Shown here in pieces: positions 50,983 through 60,648 of a stretch of DNA of 64,000 nucleotides (positions are counted from its first letter, which is position 1; every line of letters begins with the position of its first letter). A model generated the notes under the pieces. The model saw nothing but the letters and a program-made list of their open reading frames with translations, was not told where the DNA came from and did no database searches. Source of the stretch: 14-2 sp963628035. GTDB taxonomy: Bacteria; Bacillota; Clostridia; Lachnospirales; Lachnospiraceae. Where the stretch lies: positions 1 through 64,000 of the forward strand of contig CAVGED010000107.1 of assembly GCA_963628035.1 (NCBI GenBank). The letters run 5' to 3'. The translations under genes and the position numbers were made by a program.

Positions 50983-52134
50983 TCAATTCCTCACGATCAG
51001 CCGACCGCCCCGCTTGGACACCACATCGAAGATCACCGCCGCCAGCAGTACCAGGCCCTTAACCACCTTCTGCATATTCTGGTCTACTCCCATCAGCGAC
51101 ATTCCCAGGTTGATAATCCCCATAAGCACAGCGCCGATAATTACTCCCGGTACGGTTCCGATGCCGCCGTAAGCAGAGGCGCCCCCGATGAAGCAGGCAC
51201 CGATGGCATCCATCTCGTAGCTCTGCCCGTATGTAGGCTGGGCCGAGGTCATGCGGGCAATGGTTACCATGCCTGCCAGCGCAGCAAGAAAGCCCATGTT
51301 CAGGTAGGCAAAGAAATACACCCGGTTGGTGTTGATGCCGGAGAGTCTGGTAGCCTTCTCATTTCCGCCCACCGCATAGAAATGGCGTCCCGCGATGGTG
51401 TCAGAGGTTATGTAACCATAAGCTAAAACCACAACTGCTACCCAGATCAGAACCGACGGAATCCCCTTATGCTGGGCAAGCCGATAAGCGAAGGCAAGTA
51501 TTACCGCGGACACCAATATCATTCGGACAATGTTCACCTGACGCGCTCTTATCTGATATACCAGATAGACTACCACTGCCGCCACACCTGCCAGTATACA
51601 GGTGCGGTTGAGTCCGCCGCCGCCAAACACATCCGGGATATAGCAGTTCGCTCCTCCTCCGAACAGCTTCACGAAGGTCTCCTTCTCCTTGATGGATATG
51701 GTCATGCCGTTTAAGACCACGTTGGCAAGCCCCCGGAACACCAGCATCCCGGCCAGCGTCACGATAAAGGGTGGTATCCGCACGTAGGCGATCCAAAATC
51801 CCTGCCAGGCGCCAATCGCCATTCCCACCAGCGCCATGACAAGAACTGCCAGGTACAGATTTACATGGAGATTTACCATAAGTACAGCGCCTACGGCTCC
51901 TACAAAGCAGACAACCGATCCCACGGAGAGGTCAATATTTCCTCCGGTCAGAATACACAGAAGCATACCTGTCGCCAGGATAAACACATAGGCATTCTGG
52001 GAGATCAGACTACTGACATTCATGGGAAGCAGGATCGCCCCATTTGTTCTCCATGCAAAAAACGAGGTCACCAGAAGTAAAACGATGACCATGGTATATT
52101 TTTTAATAACCCCTGCAAATTTTCCTTCTCTCAT
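50983..52134 (-). CDS. gguB: monosaccharide ABC transporter permease, GguB/MmsB-like
   Basis: A 383-residue CUT2 permease with eight to ten hydrophobic segments. It has GGNIDLSVGSVVCFVGAVGA, RIPPFIVTLAGMLVFRGLAN, YAVGGNEKATRLSGINTNR and the GACFIGGASAYGGIGTVPG loop that contacts the ATPase. Its ATG overlaps the ATPase stop by four bases. Together with the two upstream genes it forms a ChvE-GguA-GguB-type importer for several monosaccharides such as glucose, galactose, arabinose or xylose. Confidence 0.92.
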   Translation of the reverse strand: MREGKFAGVIKKYTMVIVLLLVTSFFAWRTNGAILLPMNVSSLISQNAYVFILATGMLLCILTGGNIDLSVGSVVCFVGAVGAVLMVNLHVNLYLAVLVMALVGMAIGAWQGFWIAYVRIPPFIVTLAGMLVFRGLANVVLNGMTISIKEKETFVKLFGGGANCYIPDVFGGGGLNRTCILAGVAAVVVYLVYQIRARQVNIVRMILVSAVILAFAYRLAQHKGIPSVLIWVAVVVLAYGYITSDTIAGRHFYAVGGNEKATRLSGINTNRVYFFAYLNMGFLAALAGMVTIARMTSAQPTYGQSYEMDAIGACFIGGASAYGGIGTVPGVIIGAVLMGIINLGMSLMGVDQNMQKVVKGLVLLAAVIFDVVSKRGGRLIVRN

Positions 52135-53678
52135 ATCCGTTCTTCCTTTCGGTCAGACTGTAAAATACGAAGCATGATGGCTTCCTGGGTAGCCTCCGCC
52201 GCCGGAAGTTCCCCCACTATCCTTCCGTCATTCATGATATAGATCCGGTCACTCATCCCCAATAGCTCCGGCAGTTCGGAGGAGATCAGTATCACCGATC
52301 TGCCCTCAGCGGCCAGCTGATCGATGATACTGTATATCTCATATTTTGCACCCACATCGATGCCTCTGGTCGGTTCATCCAGAATCAGAATATCCGGCTC
52401 TGCAAACATCCATTTCGCCAGCAGCACCTTCTGCTGGTTTCCGCCACTTAAGTTTCCGGCATGCTGCTCCACCCCCGGACATTTGATCTTTAATTTCTCC
52501 CGATAATGCCGGGCTGCCTGGGCCTCACGTTCCTTCTTAATGACACCGTAGCGACTGACGGCGGACAGGTTTGCCAGCGTGATGTTGGTTCGGATGGGAT
52601 TGCCGAGGATCAGACCATTGCCCTTCCGGTCCTCAGTTACATAAGCCAGCCGATGCGCGATTGCAGACCGGACGGAGTTAAGCCTTCGCTCCTCCCCATA
52701 TAACAGCAGCTTCCCGCTGATATTCTCCCCATAGCTTCTTCCAAAGAGGCTCATGGCAAGCTCCGTGCGTCCGGCTCCCATCAAGCCCGCGATTCCTATG
52801 ACCTCGCCCTTTCGCACCATCAGACTGACATCGTCCACCACCTTCCGTTCCTGATACAGCGGATGATATACCGTCCAGTTTCTTACCTCCAGGCTTACTT
52901 CCCCTACCTTACGCGCACTGCGCTTCGGGAAACGATCCGACAGCTCCCGGCCCACCATCCCCTTGACGATACGATCCTCGGAAATATCGTCCTTTTCCTT
53001 ATCCAGTGTCTCTATGACCGCTCCGTCCCTTAAGATCGTGATCTTATCTGCCACACGGACAACCTCATTCAGCTTATGCGAGATCAATATAGATGTCATG
53101 CCTTGTTTTTTCAGTGTCAGGAGCAGCTGCAGGAGCGCCTGGGATTCCGCTTCATTCAAGGATGACGTCGGCTCGTCCAGGATCAACAGCCTGGCCTTTT
53201 TCGCCAGCGCCTTGGCGATCTCCGCCAGCTGCTGTTTTCCCACGCCGATGTCCTTGATCCGCGTCCGGGAAGACTCCTTTAAACCCACAAGCTCCAGCAG
53301 CCGATCCGCCTGTTCGTAAGTCTCTCGCCAGTCGATGCGCAGACTGCTCCCACGTTCATTTCCCAGAAACATGTTCTCACCAATGGTCATATAGGGAACA
53401 AGTGCCAGCTCCTGATGGATGATGACGATTCCCTGCTCCTCGCTGTCCCGGATACCGGTAAACCGACACAGCTTGCTCTGGCAGATCACCTCGCCCTCAT
53501 AGGATCCATAAGGATAAACGCCGCTTAGGATGTTCATCAGGGTGGATTTCCCCGCGCCGTTCTCCCCCACCAGCGCGTGGATCTCCCCCGCCTCCACCCG
53601 AAGCCTGACATGATCCAGAGCCTTCACACCCGGAAAGGTCTTGGTGATCTCTCTCATTTCCAATAAGATATCTGCCAT
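52131..53678 (-). CDS. gguA: monosaccharide ABC transporter ATPase with two nucleotide-binding domains, GguA/MmsA-like
   Basis: A 515-residue tandem ATPase. Domain 1 has Walker A VGENGAGKST, signature VGKQQLAEIAKAL and Walker B LLILDEPTSSL. Domain 2 has a degenerate P-loop GLMGAGRTE, signature NLSGGNQQKV and ILILDEPTRGID. This is the normal CUT2 layout, with one active and one degenerate site. Its ATG directly abuts the TAA of the binding-protein gene, so translation is probably coupled. Confidence 0.94.
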   Translation of the reverse strand: MADILLEMREITKTFPGVKALDHVRLRVEAGEIHALVGENGAGKSTLMNILSGVYPYGSYEGEVICQSKLCRFTGIRDSEEQGIVIIHQELALVPYMTIGENMFLGNERGSSLRIDWRETYEQADRLLELVGLKESSRTRIKDIGVGKQQLAEIAKALAKKARLLILDEPTSSLNEAESQALLQLLLTLKKQGMTSILISHKLNEVVRVADKITILRDGAVIETLDKEKDDISEDRIVKGMVGRELSDRFPKRSARKVGEVSLEVRNWTVYHPLYQERKVVDDVSLMVRKGEVIGIAGLMGAGRTELAMSLFGRSYGENISGKLLLYGEERRLNSVRSAIAHRLAYVTEDRKGNGLILGNPIRTNITLANLSAVSRYGVIKKEREAQAARHYREKLKIKCPGVEQHAGNLSGGNQQKVLLAKWMFAEPDILILDEPTRGIDVGAKYEIYSIIDQLAAEGRSVILISSELPELLGMSDRIYIMNDGRIVGELPAAEATQEAIMLRILQSDRKEERI

Positions 53679-54818
53679 TTATTTCAACTGATCTGCCGTA
53701 TAATAACCGGAGTCGATCAGCAGCTCTTTGTAGTTGTCCTTATCCGCAAATACCGGTTCGCACAGATAGGAGGGAATCACGCCTGTTCCGTTGTCGTAGG
53801 TCTTGGTGTCGTTCACCGGAGCCTCGCCGCCCTTCATAATGGCGTCCACCATCTCCACCACCTTGGCTGCCAGCGTACGTGTATCCTTGAAAATGGACAT
53901 GGCCTGTTTCCCGGCGATCATATTTTTTACATTGGCAATATCGCAATCCTGCCCGGTAATGATCGGCCATTCACCGGTATAGTTGGCTTCCAGGGAGTTT
54001 ACTACGCCAAGGGCTGTGGAATCATTGGAGCAGAGCACGGCATCCAGCTTCGTCCCATTGGCATAATTGGCGGAAATGATGGCATCCATTCGGGCCTGTG
54101 AGGCCTCGGAAGCCCAGTTTGCAGTGGCAACCGTCTCGAAATCGGTCTGCCCGGACTTCACCACCAGCTTTCCGCTGTCAATATAAGGCTTTAACACATC
54201 CATGGCTCCGCCAAAAAAGTATCTGGCATTGTTATCGCCGGGGTCTCCAGTCACCAGCTCAATATGGAAGGGTCCGGCTTCCTTGTCCAGCTTCAGCCGA
54301 TCGCGTATGTACTCTCCCTGCTTCGTTCCTACCATATAATTGTCAAAGGTTGCATAGTAGGTCACCGCGTCGGAATTCATGATCAGTCGGTCATAGGCGA
54401 TAACCTGGATATTCTTCTCCTTCGCCAGCTCCAGGACAGTCCCCATGGAATCCCCATCAATGGAGGCGATCACCAGCAGCTTACACCCGGAATTGATCAT
54501 GTTCTCCACCTGGGATACCTGGGTTGCGATGTCGTTGGAGGCATACTGCAGATCCACTTGGTAACCCGCCTTCAGAAGCTGCTTCTCCATGTTGCTGCCG
54601 TCCTGATTCCAACGCTGCAGATCCTTGGTCGGCATGGCTACGCCGATCTTGCCGCCCCCTACCGCCTCTGTTTTCTCATCATCTGCGGGGTCTTTATGCC
54701 CCTCCTGTGTCTTCACGTCCGGCTCCTTGGTGCCTGTGTCCGCGGCTGCGCCGCATCCGGCCAGCAGGGTCAACGTCATAACCGCTGTAAGAATTACGCC
54801 CAGTAATCTTTTTTTCAT
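53679..54818 (-). CDS. chvE: monosaccharide-binding lipoprotein, ChvE-like
   Basis: About 379 residues. A lipoprotein signal with LLAGC lipobox (Cys about 22) and an acidic linker precede a periplasmic-binding-protein fold with IGVAMPTKDLQRWNQDG, SQVENMINSGCKLLVIASID, YDRLIMNSDAVTYYATFDN and AVLCSNDSTALGVVNSLEAN. These are hallmarks of ChvE-type multi-sugar receptors. The start at 54818 follows AAAGGAGG. It is the first gene of the chvE-gguA-gguB operon. Confidence 0.93.
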   Translation of the reverse strand: MKKRLLGVILTAVMTLTLLAGCGAAADTGTKEPDVKTQEGHKDPADDEKTEAVGGGKIGVAMPTKDLQRWNQDGSNMEKQLLKAGYQVDLQYASNDIATQVSQVENMINSGCKLLVIASIDGDSMGTVLELAKEKNIQVIAYDRLIMNSDAVTYYATFDNYMVGTKQGEYIRDRLKLDKEAGPFHIELVTGDPGDNNARYFFGGAMDVLKPYIDSGKLVVKSGQTDFETVATANWASEASQARMDAIISANYANGTKLDAVLCSNDSTALGVVNSLEANYTGEWPIITGQDCDIANVKNMIAGKQAMSIFKDTRTLAAKVVEMVDAIMKGGEAPVNDTKTYDNGTGVIPSYLCEPVFADKDNYKELLIDSGYYTADQLK

Positions 54819-54920
54819 GAGAATCCTCCTTTTATTCACTGCTTCGGAACCTTGTCCCATTTTTTAAAAACAGTGTGTATTAATATATATGCTTGCAATC
54901 CGGGCTTTATTCCTGAAAAA

Positions 54921-54952
54921 GAAAAAATCAGAGATTTCTCTCTGATTTTTTC
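54921..54952 (-). terminator. bidirectional intrinsic terminator after the atp operon
   Basis: A perfect 14-bp palindromic stem with a 4-base loop, A-rich on one side and T-rich on the other. It lies 48 bases after atpC and before the chvE operon on the same strand. Confidence 0.92.
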
Positions 54953-54999
54953 AACCAATATCACGACTGTCTCTTGGGCTTCCCCTGGGGACATCAACA

Positions 55000-55407
55000 C
55001 TATCTTCCCACATTCAGCCGCACCAACGCCCGCTTCAAGGCGATCTCCGCCCGGGCCACATCGATGTCAGCCGCATGGTTATGAATCCGCTCTTCTGCAC
55101 GCTTCTTAGCAGCCTCCGCACGCTCCGGGTCGATCTCCTCCGGCCACTCTACGGTCTCCGCCAGGATCGTGACCTTCTCAGGAAGGATCTCCGCAAAGCC
55201 CGCCATCAGCGCGGCCTGCTTCTCACCCTCCGGTTCCCGGATAGTCAGGATACCCGGCGCGATCACGGTAGTCAGCGGGATGTGACCCGGAAGGATTCCA
55301 ATGTCTCCATCCTCCGCCGTAAATTCGATCATACTTGCCTCACCCCGATAAAAGACACGCTCCAGTGTGATGATCTCCAATTGAAATAGATTCTTTCCTT
55401 CCGCCAA
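55000..55407 (-). CDS. atpC: F1 ATP synthase epsilon subunit
   Basis: A 135-residue epsilon subunit. The N-terminal beta-sandwich (about 1-88; EDGDIGILPGHIPLTTVIAP) binds the rotor, and the C-terminal helix pair (about 93-135; DPERAEAAKKRAEERI) regulates hydrolysis. The start is TTG at 55407, about 9 bases after AAGGGG. It is last in the atp operon. Confidence 0.96.
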   Translation of the reverse strand: MAEGKNLFQLEIITLERVFYRGEASMIEFTAEDGDIGILPGHIPLTTVIAPGILTIREPEGEKQAALMAGFAEILPEKVTILAETVEWPEEIDPERAEAAKKRAEERIHNHAADIDVARAEIALKRALVRLNVGR

Positions 55408-55420
55408 ATGTGATCACCCC

Positions 55421-56812
55421 TTACTTCATACGGGCGCGTACTTCGTCGATGGTTCCTGCATTCAGGAAGTGGCCCTCCGGTACGTCGTCATGCTTGCCCT
55501 CCAGAATCTCCCGAAATCCGCGAATGGTCTCGGAGACAGGCACATACTTCCCTTCCATGCCGGTAAACTGTGTCGCCACAAAGAATGGCTGGGACAGGAA
55601 TCGCTGAATCTTTCTGGCACGGCTCACCACCAGCTTGTCATCCTCGGACAGCTCATCCATACCAAGGATCGCGATGATGTCCTGCAGTTCCTTATACTTC
55701 TGCAGAATTTCCTGTACGCCACGGGCCACGGTGAAGTGCTCCTGGCCTACAATACGCGGATCCAGAATCCGTGAAGTGGAATCCAACGGATCCACAGCCG
55801 GATAGATACCCAGCTCCGTGATGGAACGGGACAGCACCGTGGTGGCATCCAGATGTGCAAACGTGGTGGCCGGTGCCGGGTCTGTCAGGTCATCGGCCGG
55901 GACATACACAGCCTGTACCGAAGTGATGGAACCATTCCTGGTGGATGTGATACGCTCCTGTAAGGCACCCATCTCTGTCTGAAGCGTGGGCTGGTAGCCT
56001 ACAGCCGAAGGCATACGTCCCAGCAGTGCAGACACCTCTGAGCCCGCCTGGGTAAAGCGGAAAATATTATCAATAAACAAAAGTACGTCCTTGCCGCCCT
56101 TGTCACGGAAGTATTCTGCCATGGTCAGTCCTGTCAGTCCCACACGCATACGCGCTCCCGGCGGCTCATTCATCTGTCCGAACACCATGCAGGTCTTGTC
56201 AATGACGCCGGACTCCTTCATCTCATAATAGAGATCGTTTCCTTCACGGGTTCGTTCCCCTACACCTGTAAACACAGAATAACCGCCATGCTCGGTGGCA
56301 ATATTATGGATCAATTCCTGGATCAGCACGGTCTTTCCTACGCCTGCACCGCCGAACAGTCCGATCTTACCGCCCTTCTGGTAGGGGCAGAGAAGGTCTA
56401 CCACCTTAATTCCGGTCTCCAGGATCTCCGTCGTAGTAGCCTGCTCCTCGAAGGCCGGAGCCTTCCGGTGTATCGGTAAGTACTCCACGTCTGCCGGAGC
56501 ATCCAGATCATCGATTGGTTCGCCCAGAACATTGAACATACGTCCCAGCGTCTTCTCCCCAACGGGAACCGAGATAGGCGCTCCGGTGGCAACCGCCTCC
56601 ATGCCGCGCATAAGACCGTCCGTGGGACCCATGGCAATGCACCGCACGATATCGTCACCAAGATGCTGAGAAACCTCGGCCACCAGCTTCTTGCCATCAG
56701 CCAGCGGGATATGGATAGCCTCGTTGATCTGGGGCAGCTCGCTGTCTGCAAACTTGATATCAAGGACAGCGCTGATGATCTGGGTGATCCTGCCTATATT
56801 CTTATCTGCCAT
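55421..56812 (-). CDS. atpD: F1 ATP synthase beta subunit
   Basis: A 463-residue catalytic beta subunit. It has the P-loop GGAGVGKTVLIQEL, the catalytic glutamate in GVGERTREGND, Walker B DVLLFIDNIFRFTQAG, and the DELSEDDK motif (DELSEED region) that meets the gamma subunit. The start has AAGGAG. Length is normal for the family. Confidence 0.98.
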   Translation of the reverse strand: MADKNIGRITQIISAVLDIKFADSELPQINEAIHIPLADGKKLVAEVSQHLGDDIVRCIAMGPTDGLMRGMEAVATGAPISVPVGEKTLGRMFNVLGEPIDDLDAPADVEYLPIHRKAPAFEEQATTTEILETGIKVVDLLCPYQKGGKIGLFGGAGVGKTVLIQELIHNIATEHGGYSVFTGVGERTREGNDLYYEMKESGVIDKTCMVFGQMNEPPGARMRVGLTGLTMAEYFRDKGGKDVLLFIDNIFRFTQAGSEVSALLGRMPSAVGYQPTLQTEMGALQERITSTRNGSITSVQAVYVPADDLTDPAPATTFAHLDATTVLSRSITELGIYPAVDPLDSTSRILDPRIVGQEHFTVARGVQEILQKYKELQDIIAILGMDELSEDDKLVVSRARKIQRFLSQPFFVATQFTGMEGKYVPVSETIRGFREILEGKHDDVPEGHFLNAGTIDEVRARMK

Positions 56813-56836
56813 AATCTTACTCCTTCTTATACATTT

Positions 56837-57754
56837 TTAAGATATCGCCTCTGCGCCTGCGATGATCTCCGTCAGCTCCTGGGTGATGCTGCCCTGACGT
56901 GCCCGGTTGTACTTAAGCGTCAGGTCGCCGATCATCTCCTCTGCATTGTTGGTGGCGGAATCCATGGCCTGCATCCTGGCTCCGTTCTCACTGGCTACCG
57001 CCTTCACCAGCGCTCCATAGAAGAGACTGGTCACATACTTTGGGATGATCCTATCCAGGGCTTGTTCTACGCTTGGCTCGTAGTTCATAAGTGTCAGGGA
57101 AGCAGCCCGATCCTCCTGGGATTCGGTTCCTGCAGACACGCTGGTGCCATCCGTCTTTTCTCCCTGTCCGGCGCTGTTGCTTTCTCCGGCCTCTACCGGC
57201 AGGAGCTTCATCAGCGTTGGCACATGGCTCACCGTATTTTTAAAATGCGTGTATGCCAGATAGATCTCTCCGATCTCTCCGTCTGCATAAGCTGTAAGGA
57301 TCTCCTTGCAGATAGCCGCGGCATCTGCATATTCCGGACCTTCCATGATATTGGAGTAATCCTTCGTGATCTCGTAGCCCTTCCGCGCCAGACTCTCGCC
57401 GGCTTTACGGCCGATGGCGTATATCTTCACGTCCTCCTTAGGGAACCCGCTTCCAGTCACCAGCTTCACGATATTGGAATTATAGCCGCCCGCCAGGCCG
57501 CGGTTGGAGGATATCACCACCACCGCCTTCTTCGGAGAGCTTCCAGCCTTAAGATATGGGTGATCCAGGCTGCCGGACCGGGCCAGCATGGAGGTCACCG
57601 TCTCATACATATAATTAAAATACGGGTTTGCAGACTCCGCATGGGCTCTCGCCTTCTGCAGCTTCACCGTGGATACCAGCTTCATGGCCTTGGTGATCTG
57701 CTGCGTGCTCTGTATGCTGCTCTTCCGTTGTTTGATATCTCTTAAAGAAGCCAT
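56837..57754 (-). CDS. atpG: F1 ATP synthase gamma subunit
   Basis: A 305-residue rotor-shaft subunit. It has the N-terminal helix (MASLRDIKQRKSSIQSTQQI), ISSNRGLAGGYN in the globular domain, and the C-terminal helix ATNNAEEMIGDLTLKYNRAR with QGSITQELTEI. Residues about 189-218 are a Ser/Gly/Glu-rich insert (ESNSAGQGEKTDGTSVSAGT) absent from most gamma subunits, which makes this one about 20 residues longer than usual. Confidence 0.97.
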   Translation of the reverse strand: MASLRDIKQRKSSIQSTQQITKAMKLVSTVKLQKARAHAESANPYFNYMYETVTSMLARSGSLDHPYLKAGSSPKKAVVVISSNRGLAGGYNSNIVKLVTGSGFPKEDVKIYAIGRKAGESLARKGYEITKDYSNIMEGPEYADAAAICKEILTAYADGEIGEIYLAYTHFKNTVSHVPTLMKLLPVEAGESNSAGQGEKTDGTSVSAGTESQEDRAASLTLMNYEPSVEQALDRIIPKYVTSLFYGALVKAVASENGARMQAMDSATNNAEEMIGDLTLKYNRARQGSITQELTEIIAGAEAIS

Positions 57755-57761
57755 AATTCAC

Positions 57762-59273
57762 CTACTTCTGCCCGAACTGTGCTTTGCACTCTTCGATAGC
57801 CTTCACCAGCTGCTGCTCCGTCTCTTCCTTAATCTCCTTGTCCGTGCGGATAGCCTCCGGGATTTCCGGATATCTGGTATCCACGAACTCAAACAACTCC
57901 TGTTCAAAACGCAGCACATCCTTCACCGGAATATCCAGCAGGTACTTCCTGGTAGCCGCATATATGATCATGACCTGGTATTCCACAGGCATGGGCTTGT
58001 ACTGGGGCTGCTTCAGCATCTCGCGGATCCGCTCTCCCTGTGCCAGCCGCTCACTGGTATCGGCATCCAGTTCAGAACCGAACTGTGCAAATGCCGCCAG
58101 TTCCCGGTACTGTGCCAGTTCCACACGAATGGGTCCGGCGATCTTCTTCATCGCCTTGATCTGCGCGCTTCCTCCCACACGGGATACGGAAAGTCCGGCA
58201 TTGACAGCCGGGCGGAAGCCAGCGTTGAACATCTGCGTCTCCAGATAGATCTGTCCGTCCGTGATGGAGATCACGTTGGTGGGAATATAGGCGGAAACAT
58301 CTCCTGCCTGGGTCTCGATGATGGGCAATGCCGTCAGGGATCCGCCTCCCAGCTTATCGGACAGGTGTGCCGCACGCTCCAGTAGTCTGGAGTGGAGGTA
58401 GAAGACATCGCCGGGATATGCCTCACGGCCTGGCGGTCTTCGAAGCAGCAGGGACAGGGTACGGTAAGCGGTGGCATGCTTGCTCAGGTCATCGTAGACC
58501 ACCAGCACGTCCTCTCCGTTCTCCATCCATTCTTCCCCGATGGCACAGCCCGCATAGGGTGCAATATACTGTAAGGGTGCCAGTTCACTGGCCGTGGACG
58601 CCACAACCGTGGTATATGCCATGGCACCATATTCTTCCAGGGTCTTTACAATGGTCGCTACCGTGGACGCCTTCTGGCCGATAGCCACATAGATACACTT
58701 GACACCCTGCCCCTTCTGATTGATGATGGTATCGATAGCGATGGCTGTCTTACCGGTCTGACGGTCGCCGATGATCAGCTCACGCTGTCCTCTTCCGATG
58801 GGTACCATGGAGTCAATGGCCTTGATACCGGTCTGCAGCGGCGTATCCACAGATTTCCGGGAGATAACGCCGGAAGCCACACGCTCGATCTGACGGAATC
58901 GTTCCGTCTCAATGGGACCCTTCCCGTCGATGGGCTGACCCAGTGCATTGACCACACGACCCAGCATGGCATCTCCTACGGGAACCTCCACCACCCTTCC
59001 GGTAGTCTTCACGATATCGCCCTCGTTGATATTCTTCTGATCACCTAAGAGCACCGCTCCCACGTTGTCCTCTTCCAGGTTCAGAACCATTCCGTATACT
59101 TCGCCGGGAAACGCCAGCAATTCACCCTGCATGGCATTTTCCAGACCATGGATACGCGCGATCCCATCTGCCACCTGGATGACTGTACCCACGTCAGATA
59201 CTTCCAACTCAGATGCGTACCGCCGGATCTGCTCTTTGATCACAGAGCTTATTTCTTCTGGTCTTAGATTCAT
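57762..59273 (-). CDS. atpA: F1 ATP synthase alpha subunit
   Basis: About 503 residues. It has the P-loop GDRQTGKTAIA, the arginine-finger region ISVSRVGGSAQIKAMK in pattern (SVSRVGGSAQIKAM), and the ENVGAVLLGD-type N-terminal domain (LEEDNVGAVLLGD). The start is ATG at 59273, overlapping the atpH stop (ATGA) with AGGTGA at proper spacing; the ATG at 59282 sits too close to that site. Confidence 0.98.
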   Translation of the reverse strand: MNLRPEEISSVIKEQIRRYASELEVSDVGTVIQVADGIARIHGLENAMQGELLAFPGEVYGMVLNLEEDNVGAVLLGDQKNINEGDIVKTTGRVVEVPVGDAMLGRVVNALGQPIDGKGPIETERFRQIERVASGVISRKSVDTPLQTGIKAIDSMVPIGRGQRELIIGDRQTGKTAIAIDTIINQKGQGVKCIYVAIGQKASTVATIVKTLEEYGAMAYTTVVASTASELAPLQYIAPYAGCAIGEEWMENGEDVLVVYDDLSKHATAYRTLSLLLRRPPGREAYPGDVFYLHSRLLERAAHLSDKLGGGSLTALPIIETQAGDVSAYIPTNVISITDGQIYLETQMFNAGFRPAVNAGLSVSRVGGSAQIKAMKKIAGPIRVELAQYRELAAFAQFGSELDADTSERLAQGERIREMLKQPQYKPMPVEYQVMIIYAATRKYLLDIPVKDVLRFEQELFEFVDTRYPEIPEAIRTDKEIKEETEQQLVKAIEECKAQFGQK

Positions 59274-59836
59274 GGGGCGCATTCACCTACTTTCAACTGT
59301 ATTTTCGATAATTCTTGGGACAGACTTGTAAGCCTGGTGCGGATACTGTTATCCACCACCCGGTCTCCGATGCGGATCACCATCCCGCCGATGAGTCCTG
59401 CATCTACGGTATAATGCATCTCAAAGGACACATATTTCGTCGTCGAAAGGAGCTTTTCAAGCACCAGACTCTTCTGCTCCTCGCTCAACGGAAGCGCGCT
59501 TGTCACATAGGCTGTCCCGATATTCTTATATTCCTTTACCTGGTCAATGAAATAGGTAAATACCGCATCCATCTCCCTGTAATGATCCTTAAGAACCAAC
59601 ATCCGCATAAGCCCCAGCAGTTCATCGCTGATACGGCCTTTGAAGATCTGATCCAGGATTTCCAGCTTTTCTTCCTTTACGATCTTCGGATGTTCCATCA
59701 GCCTGGACAGATCGGCGTTCTCCTTCCATATCTGCGACACACTCCGAACCTCGGTCAGCAGTTCATCTGCCTTCCCTTCGGAGACAGCAAGGTCAAACAA
59801 TGCGTCCCCGTATGTCTTTCCTACTAGCTTTGCCAT
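59270..59836 (-). CDS. atpH: F1 ATP synthase delta subunit
   Basis: A 188-residue stalk subunit. The N-terminal six-helix domain begins MAKLVGKTYGDALFDLAVSE. The C-terminal region has ALPLSEEQKSLVLEKL and the family signature VDAGLIGGMVIRIGDRVVDN. It overlaps atpF by 13 bases and links the b-subunit stalk to the top of F1. Confidence 0.96.
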   Translation of the reverse strand: MAKLVGKTYGDALFDLAVSEGKADELLTEVRSVSQIWKENADLSRLMEHPKIVKEEKLEILDQIFKGRISDELLGLMRMLVLKDHYREMDAVFTYFIDQVKEYKNIGTAYVTSALPLSEEQKSLVLEKLLSTTKYVSFEMHYTVDAGLIGGMVIRIGDRVVDNSIRTRLTSLSQELSKIQLKVGECAP

Positions 59837-60339
59837 GTGCTGTCACCTATCTCCTGCAGTGTCTCCTCCACCAGCTTATCCTGAATGGTCGTATCCATAT
59901 TGGCAGCCACTACCTTACCGGCCATCATGGATGCGATGGAGATCATCTCCTGCTTCACCTCGTCACGCACACGCTTCTTCGAAAGCTCTGCTTCTTCGTT
60001 GGCGCGTTTTATAATGCGGGCCGCTTCCTCCTTGGCTTCCTCCACGATACGTGCTTCGTTTTTCAGAGCCTTCCTGCGGGCTTCACTTAAGATTTCATCC
60101 GCTTCCTTTTCCACTTCCTTTAACCTGGCTTCGTATTCCTGCCGGACCTTTGCAGCATCTGCCCGGTCCGCCTGGGCGCTCTCGATGTCGTTTCTGATCC
60201 GCTCCTTCCGATCCTCCAGCATCTTGCGGACAGGATCGAACAGCAGATAGGACATCAGCGTAAACAGTACGAATACTGCAATTGCCAGCAATATCGCGTC
60301 ATGGAAAAGCTGCGGGTCAAGATCTACTAATCTTTCCAA
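59824..60339 (-). CDS. atpF: F0 ATP synthase b subunit
   Basis: A 171-residue protein. One N-terminal membrane helix (about 14-35; LLAIAVFVLFTLMSYLLF) is followed by a long charged coiled coil (about 40-150), the peripheral stalk. The start is TTG at 60339, 7 bases after GGAGG. The family's DPVRKML and DRKERI segments follow the membrane helix. Confidence 0.96.
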   Translation of the reverse strand: MERLVDLDPQLFHDAILLAIAVFVLFTLMSYLLFDPVRKMLEDRKERIRNDIESAQADRADAAKVRQEYEARLKEVEKEADEILSEARRKALKNEARIVEEAKEEAARIIKRANEEAELSKKRVRDEVKQEMISIASMMAGKVVAANMDTTIQDKLVEETLQEIGDSTWQS

Positions 60340-60360
60340 TGCTATTCCTCCCCGCTTCCA

Positions 60361-60621
60361 CTAGGGCACTAAGGGTTTTACAAAAAGTAAGAGCAGAGCG
60401 ACCAGCAAGCCATACAGACCGGTGGTCTCAGCTACAGCCTGCCCCAGAAGCATGGTGGACATGATATCTCCCTTGGCACCCGGATTGCGTCCGACTGCGG
60501 CTGCTGCGTGTCCTGCTGCGATTCCCTGCCCGATACCGGGTCCGATACCTGCGATCACCGCCAGGCCTGCGCCGATGGCTGAGCATGCTAAGATTAATTC
60601 TGTTCCTGTGATGTTTTCCAT
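60361..60621 (-). CDS. atpE: F0 ATP synthase c subunit, sodium-type motif
   Basis: An 86-residue two-helix hairpin that forms the c-ring. The ion-binding residues match the sodium type as in Ilyobacter: Gln32 (GPGIGQG), Val63, Glu65, Thr66 (Ser in Ilyobacter), Thr67 and Tyr70 in QAVAETTGLY. Glu65 is the ion-carrying carboxylate. The loop RNPGAKGD is standard. Sodium coupling is inferred from these residues, not proven. Confidence 0.97.
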   Translation of the reverse strand: MENITGTELILACSAIGAGLAVIAGIGPGIGQGIAAGHAAAAVGRNPGAKGDIMSTMLLGQAVAETTGLYGLLVALLLLFVKPLVP

Positions 60622-60648
60622 TGTAATTTCCTCCTTGAATGATACTTT

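Noticed and set aside
56663..57745. 360-codon open frame on the plus strand
   Set aside because: It is antisense to atpG and atpD, both clearly real.
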